Position numbers and translations under genes: made by a program | Notes under the pieces: model-generated | What the model was told of the DNA's origin: nothing | Seen by the model: only the letters and a program-made list of their open reading frames with translations | The model's database searches: none | In this document: piece after piece, positions 45,230-58,434 of the stretch | Position numbering within the stretch: position 1 is the stretch's first letter | How the letters are laid out: every line of letters begins with the position of its first letter | Assembly (NCBI RefSeq): GCF_037893015.1 | Contig: NC_133666.1 | Location: forward strand, 620,001-684,000 | DNA: 64,000 nucleotides | Reading direction: 5' to 3' | From: Macrotis lagotis | Lineage: Eukaryota; Chordata; Mammalia; Peramelemorphia; Peramelidae

Positions 45230-47786
45230 GAGATCTACAAAAAGTAAAAAAATAAATAAAAAATCTAGACCATCATGGGTAAAGATTTTACAGTTCCTTG
45301 TTTTTCTGTTTTTGCATATCCCTGAGATAAGTCTGGCCATGAAAGGACAGTGAATCTGGGACAGAAGCAGCTAGCTGTTTAGCATAGACTGGTTTTCTTG
45401 GATCTCAATCCCTTTTTTTCCTTAAGAACTCCATCTAATCTAGTTGTTAAAATTTGGGCATGCAGGAAAGTTATTTCAGTAGAGAAAATTGAAGGTTGTT
45501 AGTCTGATCTCCTTTTAGATCACAGACTGAGCCAGAATTAGCACCAACACCCCTTGCTGGATGGTCTCATCATGACCCATAGAGGAATTTACAGGTCTGA
45601 GAGAATTAACTGGGGAAGAGGGATGAGACAGTTTTGAAGTAACCATTTCCTCCAAAGGATGAGAAGCCAGTAGGATTGAATTAAAAAAAAAACTCCTGTT
45701 CTGTTTGCTGTATCTTAACCTTTGATTGTAATTTATCCATTGTTAATTAAACAAACAAATAAAAAGACACAGACAACACGAGGGGGACCCTGCTTTGCTC
45801 AAACCCTAGAGGGCCCCCAAAGACACACAAAGAGAGTGCACCCAAACAAATTCTCAGTTTAGAGGGCACTTGAAGCCATATGCTACCCAGAGGTCATTCA
45901 GAAAATTCTTACCCCAAAGGACATATGAATTCCCATTCAAAATTCAGAAGTAAATTCTAGAGAATATTTCAACTTCAACCAAAACAGTTTCAAAAATAGA
46001 AGAATTGCGTTGAAAAAGTGTCTTTGCTGAGATCTGAGTTCCTATTTGAGGGGTGTCTCAATTCTTTTTCTTCTAGAGTATGAGTTCCTCATTCTCACCT
46101 GGAGTATGTCTGTGATCCTCTCTCCTGGAGGGATTAACATTTGAGGGACCAATATTGGGTGTTGTCTTAGAATTCCCTTTCTTGCCTGGATCAGACTAGG
46201 GAACAACCATTCTTCAACTTTTTTCTTTGCTAAAGAGGCTGAGTCAAAAGTCCTCCCTCCCTCTCCAGGGATTGGGATCACTGTTATCAATGTAGAACTC
46301 ACACCCAGGGTTGAGTGAGATGATGGTTGGGGTTGAGATATGTAGTTCAGGAGGAGAAGAAAGTGGTGCCCAGAGCTGGGCTAAACAGTTTCCATGGACA
46401 CCATCATCTTGGCTTGTCTCCTGCTGTTATACTTTCTTATAGATAAAAGTTTCCTTCTCTATGCTGGAGAGAAGAAAAAAATTAAAAGGCAATACTTAGC
46501 AGGGCAGGGTTCTTAAGGATCAGAAAAGGATAGACATCAAAAATTGCAAATAAGTTTTAGAATTTTCTCTCTGCTGTTGAATTTTCTAGAGAATAATTTT
46601 AGAGTTGACTTTTATGCTGTTGAAAATTGAGAATCTTTTTCATTAAATGATTTCAACAGAGGCAGAAATGAAACAATCAAACAGATGCTTTTGCTTTCTG
46701 ACAAATTATTGATTTGTTCACACAACCAAAAGCCTATTGAATTCATGATTGCTTTTTGGATTAAAAGATCCTTCTTTTGAAAACTGTTTTGGACAATGTG
46801 TTGATCAATTTGTCCCTCAAATTTGCTGGTCTTTACTGGCTAAGAAGGATTTGATGTTGTCTCTCTTTCTGGCACAGACACTGCTAGCTTTAGATACATT
46901 AATTCCCATTGCGGAGGTTTTTTCAAACTTCCATTTTGAATATTAGTAATAGGTATTAGTAACAAGGAGTCTATCCTCAAAATATTTGTTACACTGGAAG
47001 CAACTTGATTGGTATATGAACTAAGAAGAATGTTTTTTATATTTGGAAATTCACAAAAACTCCTTTATTTAAAATGGAAAAGTGCTGTTCATAGCCCATA
47101 TATAACCAAGGGGTAGGCTGCATTTGACCCAGGGCAAGATGATCTTTCTCTCCCTCCAGGCCTTTATATATCAACACCATAGATCACATACTCTATTCAA
47201 ACTACCAACATGCATTATAAGGAATTACAGCCATGAATATGAATAAAAATCAGAAATAATATGTCTTACTGAGTCTTGGAAGAACTGACCTTCCTTTCAA
47301 AGTATCAAATTCCACACAAATAATTGAGAGATCAGTAACACTAGGCAGACATATTCTGAAAACACCTCAAAATTCCCCTTTCTTCTCTCTGCTTGGCCAT
47401 GAAAAACTTTCAGAGTATAGTGGTCCAGAGTAAGTCTACCTTCAAGCACATTTTTATTGAATCTGTGTTCAAAAGTACCATGTCAACATGTAATAAAAAT
47501 TCTTTAATCTGCATTTTAGGCAATTTCAGGAGCAATTTTTTGACAACTTGAATCACCTCTGATTAGAGAGGGTAAGAATACAAAGTGGCAAAGAGCTATC
47601 CTACCTCTGAAAATCTCTAACACAAGGAAATTCACCACCAATGTAGGACATTCCCCAAAGAAAAGGCAAAGTTCTACAATGAAATCAAACTCAGTGAAAA
47701 CATTCCAGGAATTAGGATTTTAATTCATCATAATCATGCTAGACATCATTTTCCAAAAACTATGCTATCTACCCAACTGAACATCT
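44781..47786. other. Unassigned sequence with a (GA)n run
   Basis: A GA dinucleotide run occupies about 45184-45226. The segment 45770-46430 is less AT-rich and has an 86-codon minus-strand frame (46042-46302) without recognisable homology; a decayed LTR element is possible but unproven. Nothing else is identified. Confidence 0.4.
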
Positions 47787-47797
47787 AAGAGACACTT

Positions 47798-47962
47798 TTC
47801 TTAGTTTTTTTTAGTTATTTTTTTTACAAGGCAATGGGGTTAAGTGGCTTGCCCAAAACTACACAGCTAGGTAATTTTTAAGTGTCTGAGGTCAGATTTG
47901 AACTCAGGTACTCCTGACTCCAGGGCCAGTGCTCTATCCACTGAGCCACCTAGCCACCCCCA
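47798..47962 (-). repeat. WSINE1-like SINE
   Basis: A reverse-oriented full SINE is flanked by the 11-bp repeat AAGAGACACTT (47787-47797 and 47963-47973). Confidence 0.92.
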
Positions 47963-48224
47963 AAGAGACACTTCTGTCAATTACTCTTAGTCTGATTCTT
48001 ACCATAACCAAGGGCCAGGGAGGAATCCTTTCTAGGGCCACAAGGGCTTGCCCTTTAGAAACTAACTAGGTTTTTAAAAAGAGGAATGTAAAAAAATTTC
48101 ATTGCTGGAGGTCAAACCTCCTCTACCACTAGCATCCCTCACACCTGAGTCCAAGAGTGTTAGGAACATCAATGCTCTTCATACCTACTTCCTGTTTGGC
48201 GTTCATGCCCACCCTTAAGGGGAA

Positions 48225-51200
48225 CAACCCTTATCAGTTAGTCAATGAGCATTTATTAAGTGCCTTCTATGAACCAGGCACTGAGGATATAGAGAAAAGC
48301 AGAAAGTTAAAACCTCTGCCCTCAAGGAGCTCCCAGTTTAATGGGGGAGATAACATGCAAAAAAAAAAACTGTGCAAATAAGCTACATACAGAATAAATA
48401 GGAAATAACCAAAGGAAAGATGGTGCTTGTTTTAGGAGCAATTGGGACAGGTTTCCTATTGAAGGAAGGTGGGATTTGAAGGAAACCAGGTAAACCAGGA
48501 GACAAAGATGATAAGGGAGATTCCAGTCTGAGGAACAATCAGTGAAAAAAGAAGTAGCCACACTCAGGAGATAAGGTATTTTGTTAGAAAGAGGCCAGTG
48601 TCACTGGATCTAAGTGTACTGAGCATGGAAAACATAAAGAACACTGGGCAGGCAAGAGGGAGAAAATTAGAAAAGGCATTGAGGTCAAACAGCAATTTTG
48701 GATTTGCTCCTGGAGGCAGATAGGAAGAACAGAGGAGTGACATGGTAGGACCTATATTTTAGGAAGCTTGCTTTAGTGGATAAAAGGAGAAAGAATTGTA
48801 GAAACACCAACAGCTACTTCAATAGTCCAGGTATGAGGTGATGAGAATCTTAATCAGGGTGGAGGGCAGTGTCAGAGGAGAAAAGGGGGGGGAATATTCA
48901 TGAGATACTGCAGAGGAGAACTTGACAAGTCTTGGCAAGAACTTGGATCTAGGAGGTGAGAAAGAATAAGGAGTCTAGGATAACTCCTAGGCTGGGAGCC
49001 TGGGGAATCCAGAGGATGGTGGGGAGGGAAAATAGGCATGGGGAAGGTTTCACAAGGGAAGGGAAGGAAAAGAATTATCTCAGATTTAGATATGATGAGT
49101 TTAAGATTAATAGGACATCTAATTCATGATGTCCAATAGGCAGTTGGAGATTTGAGACTGTCCTTCAGAGAATACAGCAGAGAGATTTGGGCTGAATGAG
49201 TGGACCTGAGAATCAGCACAGAAATAACAAGACCACGATATTTCATGAGGTCACCAAGTGAAGTATTATAGAGAGAGGATTAGGACCCTTGGGACAAAGC
49301 TTTAAAGGACATTCACAGCTAGCAGGCCTGACATGGATGAAGATCCAGCAAAGGAGACTGAGAAGGAGCAACCATATTTGACACAAGAATCAGGAGAAAG
49401 TGGTGGCACAGAAACCTAGAGAAAAATGAGCAATAAGGAGATATGTGTCAAACTCTGTGGAGAAGTCAAGAAGGATGAGGATTTGTGAAGGCCATTGGAT
49501 TTGCTCATGAAGACATCGTTAATAGCTTTGGAAAGAGAAGTTTTGGATGGATGACAAAGTTGAAAGCCAGATAGAAAAGAATTAAGAAGGTGAGAGGAGT
49601 AGATGTACTTACTGTATAGAGCCTTCTTTAGGAGTTTATCCACACAAGGGAGGAAATATATGTGCTGATTAGCAAGAGTATGGAAGCATCAGTTGCAGGG
49701 TTTTTGAGAATGGGGGAGATATGAGAATGTGTGTAGGCAGCAGGGAAGCTGCCAGGAGATAGGGGGAGATTGAAGAGAAGTCAGAGAGTACAGATGATAG
49801 AGGGGATAATCTGCTAGAGAAGATAGGATGGAAGGGAATTACTTGAACATGTAACAGGCTCCTCAGTAAGAAGGACTTTGTCTTCATGGGAGATAGAGAA
49901 AAGAGATAGTGGCAGAAGGATCTAGATAATGTAAAATGAGAAGAGAAGAAGAGGGAGTTCTCAGTAAATGATGTCAATATTTTCTATGGAATATGACTCA
50001 AGGATCTTAGCTGTGTGGGTGGAGGGAAGGGAAGATTTGGAAGGTTTGAGGAGGGAGGAAAAAAAGTTGGATAAGTTACTAAATGAGACGAATGAGTTAA
50101 TTTGTTTTTGTTTTTCAGACATGTCTGATTCTTCCCGATACCATTTGGAATTTTCATGGCAAAGATACTGGAGTGGTTTGTCATTTCCTTCTCCAGTTCC
50201 TTTTACAGATAAAGGAACTGAAGCAAACAGAATGAAGTGACTTGCCCAGTGTCACACAGTTAAGAAGAGTCCAGGGCCAGATTGAATTTAGGAAGATGTC
50301 CTCTTGACTCTAAGCCCTGTGCTGTATGCACTATGGCACCACCTTGTTTCCCAGTGGGTTTTAATTAAGGAGTTTTTAAAAGATTGCCTTGCAGCAGTGA
50401 AGATCCAATTAGCATGATTTTGTGATTTTTCTCAAGGTTCCACGTGACCTATGTGTGGGAGTGAAGACAGCAGATGCTGGAGATGATTTTAAGGTGAGGC
50501 TTGGCAGGGCAAGACTGGTGATATGACAAGGGGCCAAAGAATTCAGGGGAAGAGTACCATGTAGAGTTGAGAGAACTGACTCACCAATGGATAAAGACAG
50601 AAAAGACTAACTAGCACTGCAGATGTTTGAAATGGAAAGGAACAGAGAGGTCAAGGGTTTGGAGGTCATAGTGTGGAGAAAGAACAGGGTATGGGGCTGT
50701 AAAATAGAATAGATTATTAAAATAGATTATAATCAGATAAGAGAATTCTAGTGTTCATGAACATATAGGTGGTATTCTTGTAGGTGATGGTAAGAGCAAT
50801 GATATAATCATCTTTGTGTGGGACTGAGGTAGAGTTGACAAGGAGGTCATGGGAGATAAACCTAGAGAGTGGGATATACTATGGCTATGTAAGCTAAAGT
50901 TCCTTAATATGAGGGAAGGAGTTAGAGAGGAGAGATAGATTCTGAACCAGGTCCTGAACTCACTGAGGAAATAAAAAGAGTGTTTTGGAGACCCATACAC
51001 AACAGCAACCAAAATTTTGATTGGATGGCTCACATGAACTTCAAAGACTCCTTCACTCATGGGGAGATAAGGGGAAGATTCTGGAAGTGATCATGGGGAG
51101 CAAGAAAGATTCCAATTCCCTTATCTCAAACAATGCATTGAGGGGGAGGAATGAAACTGTAGCCACTTGATGGAAAAAGTAGCCAGGTCTCAGTGAGAGT

Positions 51201-51560
51201 CAGAAGATGGAAAAATGGGGAAAAAAAGATTTAAGACAAAACCAAATGTGCTGCCTTTGGAGTAAACATCCCCAAGAACACAACAGAAGTGGTGGTTCAC
51301 TTTAGACTGGGATTTGGGTCAGGGAGAGCAGCTGAAATTAAGTTGAGGTGTATAGTAATAAGGAACTGGGAAGGATGGGACAAAGATCAGTTTCAATGAT
51401 GATGGCCAGGGATTCAGAATCATTGTAACAGGAAGTTTATTACTGAGGAATGAATTAATATAGGCTTTGATTATTCATTGACATTTGACCTTAAGGTAGG
51501 GTTAGTTCTCTTGAGAATTCCTTGCAGAATGGAGTTCCCTCTATCAAAGGCAGAAGACGG
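48225..51560 (-). mobile_element. Long L2 LINE copy
   Basis: From the 3' end 'GTCAATGAGCATTTATTAAG' at 48240, the reverse complement of L2 can be followed continuously: GCCAGTGTCACTGGATCTAA (48594), AATAGTCCAGGTATGAGGTG (48820), GGATCCAGCAAAGGAGACTG-like text near 49340, and 'GGGAAGCTGCCAGGAGATAG' (49743). It continues to endonuclease-region text near 50360-51130. About 3 kb of one element is preserved. It is interrupted at 50100-50350 by a SINE, with many indels; it is an old dead copy. Confidence 0.8.
50100..50350 (-). repeat. THER-type CORE-SINE in L2
   Basis: The order 'GATACTGGAGTGGTTTGTCA', 'TTTTACAGATAAAGGAACTG', 'AAGTGACTTGCCCAGTGTCA' and 'CTATGGCACCACCTTG' is reverse-oriented THER. 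L2 text continues on both sides. Confidence 0.85.
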
Positions 51561-52070
51561 TGTTTGGAAAATTACAGTTTCTTGACCTCCAGGGGGAGTA
51601 CGTGTGGACAAAGAACTCTCCATCTTGAATGTCATCAACACCAACCAGTCATTGACTGATCCAACTCAGAGGTTAGTATGGAAGACCATGGGGACAGCAG
51701 TATCCCTAAAACAAAAATCTTGGGGGAAGTGTGACTGCCTGATTTCTTCTATGGGTGCTGGAAAAGAAATGTTCTTGTTACTAAATTCCTTGGCAATAAA
51801 TATCAAATGGTTAAAAATCAGAAATCTATATTATTATGGGAAGGCCATAAAATTATATGAATTATCACCTCAGTGCTTAGTAATCACATTAATAGTGCGT
51901 ATTTACATGACACCTACTCATTGGATCCTCACAACAGTCATTTGAGATAGCTGCTATTAGTATCCCCAGTTTGTAGAAAAGGATCTGCCTGGTGTCAATG
52001 CTGCCTCACAAGCACTGATTCCTCAACTTCCCCTTTGTTCAGACATTCATATCCTTTGAGAAATGGCTAT
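51561..52070. other. Unassigned, with a MIR fragment
   Basis: A short reverse MIR piece lies near 51900-51985 (TTGGATCCTCACAACAGTCA, then TATCCCCAGTTTGTAGAAAA). A 113-codon frame at 51604-51945 overlaps it and has no recognisable domain. Confidence 0.5.
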
Positions 52071-52247
52071 TAATTAGATTACATATGTGCAGTCATGCAA
52101 AACATTTCTGTATTATGTTGGAAAGAAAACACAGACCAATCCCTTACCCCCAAATAAAGTAAAAAATAGTATACTCTGATCTTCATTCAGATCCCATCAG
52201 TTCTTTAGATGAAGGTGGACAGCATTTTTCATCCTAAGTCCTTTAGA

Positions 52248-52408
52248 GGGAGCAGCTAGGTGGCAAAGTGGATAGAGCAACAGCATTAGGCCCTGGAGTC
52301 AGGAGGACCTGAATTCAAATCCTGCCTCAGACATTCATAATTCTCTAGCTGTGTGACCTTGGGCAAGTCACTTAACCCCATGCCTTAAATAAATAAAATT
52401 TTAAAAAT
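52248..52408 (+). repeat. tRNA-derived SINE in L1
   Basis: A full SINE is flanked by the 13-bp repeat TAAGTCCTTTAGA (52235-52247 and 52409-52421). Confidence 0.92.
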
Positions 52409-53199
52409 TAAGTCCTTTAGAATTGTCTTGGATCACTGCAGAGAATTACTAAGTCATTCAAAGTTCATCATCATATACTATTGCTGTTACTTTGTCCAAT
52501 GTTCTGGTTTTGCTCACTTCACTTTGCATCAGTTCATATAAGTCTTCCCAGGTTTTTCCAAAACCATTGTGCTTATCATTATTTGGGGCGGGGGGGGGGA
52601 AAGGTTTATGTAAGTATTGCTGTGATTAGAAGAAGCTAAGGGAGAGGAAGAGTAAAGGTAGCTGGAACCTAGCAGCGGCAACTGCATCAACAACATAAGA
52701 CCACCAGGAGAGGATGAGTAGTAAGGACCAAGAGAGGTTACCTGGGGGATCACCCCCCCAAAAGTGGGCTAGCTTCATTAGAAGACACAATTGGAAGTAC
52801 AATAATACTCCATCATAATCATATATTACAATTTGTTCAGTTATTCCCCAATTGATGGGTATCCCCTCAATTTCCAATTCTTTGTTACCACAAAAAGGGA
52901 TGCTATGAATATTTTTGTACATATAGGTTCTTTTCCATTAAAAAATCTTTGATATACAATATTAGATGTAAAATTGCTGGATCAAAGGTATAGCTCTTTG
53001 AGCATAGCTCCAAATTGCTCACCAGAATGGTTGGATCATCAGTTCACAATTCTATTAATAATGCATCATTGCCCCAATTTTCCCACATCCCCTCCAACAT
53101 TACTCATTTTCCTTTCTGTCATCTTAGCCAAACTGATAGGTGTGAGGTGGTACCTCAGAATTGTTTTAACTTTCTGGTCTCTAATCAATAGTGATCTAG

Positions 53200-53440
53200 A
53201 TAGCCAGCTAGGTGGCACAGTGGGTAGAGTTCCAGGCCTGGAGTCAAGAAGATGTGAATTGTAATCTGGCATCAGATATTTACTAGTTGAATAGTCCTAG
53301 GCAAGTCACTTAACACTGTTTGTCTCAGTTTCTCATCTATAAAATGAAATGGAGAAAGAATGACAAACCAGTACTTTATCTTGACCTTGAAAACCCTAAA
53401 TGGGGTCACAAAGAGTCAGACAAGACTAAACAACAAAGAA
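53200..53440 (+). repeat. THER-type CORE-SINE in L1
   Basis: A tRNA-like head (CAGCTAGGTGGCACAGTGGG), then CTCAGTTTCTCATCTATAAA, and the THER 3' end TGGGGTCACAAAGAGTCAGA with ACTAAACAAC. Confidence 0.88.
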
Positions 53441-55375
53441 TTCCTTTTTCTTGTCTTACTGCTGTTGCTAACATTTCCAAAACTATGCTAAATAATAGTG
53501 GTGCGAGTGGACATCCTTGCTACACTCCTCTATCAGAAAAGGTTGTGGTTGCAAATAATGCTTCTTTTAGTTTTAGATAGCTAGGGGCTTTTTATGATAT
53601 TAAAAAGGTCCCTCTACTTTGTAGGATTTTTACATAATGTTCTATTTTGTTAAAAGTTATTCCCCCCATCTATTGAGATAGTCATGTGGTTTTGAACATT
53701 TTTAATGTTTTAAAAATTATATTAATTAATAAGTATGTTATTTGTTCTCCTAATATTTAACCATCCTTTTTATCCCTGGTATAAATCTCCCTTGGTCATA
53801 ATCTCTTGGATAAATTGCTTTACAATGATAGGATTTTATTTAAAAATTTTGAGACAATATTTATTAATGATATTGGCTTAGTGTTTTCTTTCTGTGTTTT
53901 CTCTTTCCCAGGTGTAACAGAGCAATCCCATAAAAGAAGTCTGGTAGGGTAATTTATTTTTCAATTTTTGAAAATAATTTGTGAAGTATGAGTGCTAACT
54001 GTATTTTAAAAGTGTTATAGAATACTGCATATCCTTCAGACCTGGGGATTCCCCCCCTTTGGTTGATCATTTACTGCTAGTTCTATTTTCTTTTCTGAGA
54101 CTGGGTTATTTAAAATCTCTCTCTCACCTTCCTGATAATTTGGATATTTCATATTTTGAAAGGTATTCCTCTATTTAATTTGTGTTCTGAGTTTCATTAG
54201 TATATGGTTGTGTATAATGTGTTCTTTCTATTCTTTTAATTTCTTCTGTGCTGCTGTGATTTCACCTTGCTCATTTGCTAGTTCATTGATTTGATTTTCT
54301 GCTTTCCTCTTTCTAATCAGATTAACTTTATCAAGGATTTATCAATTTTATGAGCTGAATTTATCATTCCCCTTAGTCTTACATTCATGTATTTCTCTAA
54401 TTTTTCTTTTGTGTTTATTTTAGGTCTGCTTATTTCTTGCTTCTCTAATTTTTAAAAATGCCCATTTAGTTCATTTATCTTCTCTTTTATTCTTATAAGG
54501 ACATGCTTTTTACCATGAGAACTACTTTAGTTGCCTACCAGAAATTTTGGCTTATTGTTTCATCATTACCATTTTCTTTTACATAGCTGACCCATTCAAT
54601 TGTTGATGATTTCATCATTCAATCTCCATTTGGATCTGTTTCTTTTCTTTGGAGTGCCTGAACCAATTTCTACTCTTTTTGCCTCATGAGCTATCTAGAA
54701 GGTATAAGTGACTATTTCTGCCTTTTCCTATTTTCTTGCAATATCTTTATGGAGGATTTTTAGCAAAGTTCAATACGGGACAGAGCTTTCTGTATGTTTT
54801 GTTGTTCTCCCATTTAGAAGCTATCCAGAAATGTGTTCAGTTCCATCTTTTCCCCTTTTGTTTGTCTGATGACCCCAACCACTCATATGTTACAGTCTGA
54901 GTCTTCTTGATGCTCTGATAATCAATCTTTCCTTATGAAGTTGGATGCTAAGGTATCTGGAGTTTATACATTTAGTATTGATATTGTTTTGTTTCTCATG
55001 TTTCCCCTTAGCATAATATACTTTTCTAGATTTTCCCTTTTGACTTTTTGCTTCTGTTTTGTCTTCTAGCATGATGGTAGCTACTGCTTCTTTTGATGAA
55101 CTTGACTCAGAGTCCACTTTTCCCCCTTCCCCTCAGTTTTATTTTGTATGTGTCTTTGGTTTGGAAGTGTGTTTCTTGCATGCATTGGATTATAGGATTT
55201 TGTTTCCTTATCCAAACTGACCCTCTTTTTGTTTTCTTGAATTGTTTAATCCATTCACATTTGAAGTTGTAAGAGTTTGTTTCATATGTTCCTCCATCTG
55301 TCTCTAAAATTTTTTTCAAGCACTGATTTTTCTTCTTTTTGGCTAGAAACACAATATTATTTTCCTTGAGTTACT

Positions 55376-55589
55376 ATGATATTTTTTCTTTTAAAGGGGC
55401 CTGTTCCCTCACTGGCTCTCTTTCCCTCAAGTTAAAAGGCAATTTTCTTGGGGGACTAGATTGAGGAGGGAAAATTGATAAGGCTTGAATTAGGTTTGTA
55501 GTTCTGTAAATTGGGAGGAAGAAATGACACTGGGAAGAAAGAAATAACATGTGTCAATGGTTTGGATAGGCATAATAAGAGAGAGAGAG
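55376..55589. other. Unassigned junction sequence
   Basis: No element identified. It may include diverged L2, with a short GAGAGAG run near 55580. Confidence 0.4.
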
Positions 55590-55830
55590 AGAAGTTAAGG
55601 TGGTCAACTTTGATGAGTTTGCTTTTGGGAGTGTAGAATAGAAGTTATGAGATATTCAGTTTGAGATGTCAAGAGGTAAGTGGAGATGCTAGCCTGAAGC
55701 TTAGGAGACAGGATAGGGATGGCCAAGTAGATCTAAGATTCATCTGCATAATAAAGACGATAATTGAATCCTTGGGAACTGATGAGCTCACCAAGTTAAG
55801 AGCATAGAGGATAGAAGAGACGGTTTATTA
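55590..55830 (-). mobile_element. L2 LINE fragment
   Basis: 'AAGTAGATCTAAGATTCATC', 'TGATAATTGAATCC'-like text and 'AACTGATGAGCTCACCAAGT' match reverse-oriented L2. Confidence 0.8.
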
Positions 55831-55834
55831 TTTC

Positions 55835-56225
55835 TGAGCCTGAATTTGTAGATTGAGTGACTTGGATTAGATGTTTCTGAGATCTTTCCAGTTCCAGATC
55901 TATGATCCTCTGACCAGCCTTGAGAAGTGCAACCAGAAAACGATTGCCCACCAAGGATAAATTTCTTTGGCCACAAAGTAACTCAGTGGTGCAGTGGATT
56001 GACTGCTACACCTAAATTCAGGAAGATCTGCCCAAGTTCAAATGCAGCCTCAGAAAATTTTGAGCCGTGACAGAGCTGTGTGACCCTAGGCTAAAACTTT
56101 GTCTGCCTCAGTCTCCTCATCGAGAAAATGAGAATCATAATACATTCTGGTGATATGAGGATCAAAAGAGATATTGTAAAAAGTGCTTCACGCAGTGTCT
56201 GGTACCTAGTATTAGTTTTTATTGT
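55835..56225 (+). repeat. Two MIR/THER SINE pieces
   Basis: A SINE 3' part lies at about 55838-55913 (CTTTCCAGTTCCAGATCTAT). A fuller THER copy follows at about 55975-56225 (CAGTGGTGCAGTGGATTGAC, then GTCTCCTCATCGAGAAAATG and AAAAAGTGCTTCACGCAGTG). Confidence 0.75.
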
Positions 56226-56304
56226 TTAGAGATGTGGGGCTAATATTGACAGGCGACACTGTCATCTAGTGGCCACAGAGCATCTCTTCCTCAGACTAGA
56301 GCAA

Positions 56305-56400
56305 TGATTTCATTCCAATCCAATCCAATCAACAAGTTTTTATTAGACACTTAGTATGTTCTGGGTAGTTAGGTGTTGAGGACAAAGGTACAATGAGTTC
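56305..56400 (-). mobile_element. L2 LINE 3' terminus
   Basis: 'CCAATCCAATCAACAAGTTT' and 'TTATTAGACACTTAGTATGT' are the reverse complement of the L2 3' end. Confidence 0.75.
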
Positions 56401-58271
56401 CATAATACCTACTCATAAGATTCAATGTGTATTTCTTTCATTCTTTATTCCTTATTGTGACTTTCAAAGATGTATTGATCTGAAGGAGGGACAGGCATGG
56501 CCAGATGGCAGAGTGCCACCCATCCCCACAGGTGGAAGTTCATGGTCTGCTCTTCTGGAAGATTCCCAGGCATTCTCTGGCCTGACAGGTCCATTCGTTT
56601 AGACGATTGGGACTAAGTATTTCCTGAGAAACAAAGTTCTGTGATGTAACAGGGATCCTGGCATATAAATCGTGAAGCTTATACCTAGAGCTGATCTGAA
56701 ACACAGAGTGAAGCAATCTTTCTATGAAGTGTATTTTGGGGATTGCCTTCACACCAAAACATCTCTGCCATTGACCTAGAAGTTCCACTCAGTCACTGGG
56801 CTTTTAATTTGTGTCCCCTGGCCCGGTTACTCCTTTGGTCTCTGGATTAAAACAGTACTGACCATTGGCTCCTGTGGAGCCATGATCTTGGCATCCTGCC
56901 CCACTCCTTTTCTTATGCCTTTCTTCTCTGGTAATATTCATGCAAGAAGGCAATTTGGGTCTTGCTGGTCACTCCCTGGTGTCTCCTTGCCTGAAACATC
57001 AGAGACAGGAAACCAATGAGATATTTTTGAGTGAGACTTCATACTCTTTAAGACTCCTGAATTTCAACCAAAGTATTCTTAGGCAAACCAATGTAGAAGT
57101 CTACAGGAGAATAGAGGCAGTTTGATGACAGCAAAGATCACAAAAGTACTAGCCCTTCAACCTCAGAAGTGATTCTCTGAAATTTGACTTGGGCAATTCC
57201 ATACTATCTGGAGAGTAGAATGATTAGTTGAGGAAGGAGCTCAGTAAAAGAAGAAAGAGGTATGTTCTCAAAGCATGAGTGGGAGATGGCCTATGCCTGA
57301 AGAATAACCCATATGCATGAGTCAACTCAACAATTCTGGATCTTTCTATAAATGGTACAGGAAAATCCCTTTGCCCATAAAATACAGACTTTTTTAGTCT
57401 GCATGGAGGGCTGAAGCCTCATTATTTTGACAGGACCCATCAACAAACAGAACAAGATTGGGCTTCAACAAAGGGGTATCACTGAGACCTATGTAAAGTA
57501 CAATGAGGTTTTCCAAAGTAAAATACAGTTTCTGTATGTTGGAGACACATACAGAAAAGGTGAGCTATGACTCCACAGGCAATGTAAACTACCTTGACCG
57601 ACTGTAAACAACAAAAGAAGCTCTGTCACATGGAAAAACTTACACATGACCCTGAGGCCATTGCTGATACTATGTCTTCTTGGAGCTCTATCCTGCTGCC
57701 CAGGACTGGCCTCTTGTAAATAAACTTCTGCAATTAACCAAAAAAAGTCTCATAAATCCACACATATACAAAACCACACTGGCATGGACTATCCCTCTTT
57801 TTTCAGTATCTCAGTATTCTCCCAGAGGATCTGCTACCCTATAATCAGCATAGTCAGTGCAGAACAAATGTGTGAACTTCCAGATTCCCTGTCTGGAGGG
57901 CTTCTCTGTGTAGGGGAGTAGCTTTGAGGATAGGCTGTCTGGTCAAGGTGATAATCCTGATGGTAGCAGTATTTCCTATCGAGTTGCTAGGGTGTTGGAT
58001 AGATAATGATTGTATTTTAGTTTTCAGAAGGAGGACTTTGCCAGAGCAGGGAACAGCTCCATTAAGCAGGGACAGGGGAGCTGAGCTTTCTGAGAGTTCA
58101 GCAAGTGAATTTCCCAGAAACAAGGGGTAAATCCTTGAATCAAGAGCAACAGGCTGAAACATACAGATGGAGGGAAGACACCCAGAGTCAATTCTGTCAT
58201 CTTATTTCGAGAAGTAAAAGAGAAAAGGGTTTAACACAATCTGGTGGCAAGTTCTGCTTAGTTCTTTTTGT
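56401..58271. other. Unassigned, with LTR-like hints
   Basis: No gene is recognised. 'CTTGTAAATAAACTTCTGCA' at about 57713-57732 looks like an LTR polyadenylation region. With no paired repeat or primer site in view this stays a hint. The open frames here (up to 102 codons) show no domain. Confidence 0.35.
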
Positions 58272-58422
58272 ATTTTTATTTTTATTTAAGGCAATGGGGT
58301 TAAGTGACTTGCCCAAGGTCACACAGCTAGGCAATTATGAAGTGTCTGAGGCAGTATTTGAACTCAGGTCCTCCTGACTCCAAGGTTGGTGCTCTCTCCA
58401 CTGTGCCACCTAGCTCCCTAGT
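58272..58422 (-). repeat. tRNA-derived SINE
   Basis: Reverse-oriented copy from the poly-T side through GGGTTAAGTGACTTGCCCAA to CTGTGCCACCTAGCTCCC. Confidence 0.9.
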
Positions 58423-58434
58423 TGGGCTGTTTTA

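Larger units (their letters stand above)
52075..55375 (-). mobile_element. Old, long L1 LINE copy with insertions
   Basis: The minus strand runs from the 3' end near 52080 through ORF2 C-terminal text (52430-53190) to reverse transcriptase and endonuclease-region text (53440-55370). The region holds a SINE (52248-52408), a roughly 200-bp block of unknown origin (52585-52785, with a G11 run) and a THER SINE (53200-53440). It is more diverged than the other L1 copies and clearly dead. Confidence 0.8.

Noticed and set aside
56401-58271. LTR element ending near 57735
   Set aside because: Only an AATAAA-containing phrase supports it; no paired repeat, primer site or coding echo was found, so it is listed only as a hint.
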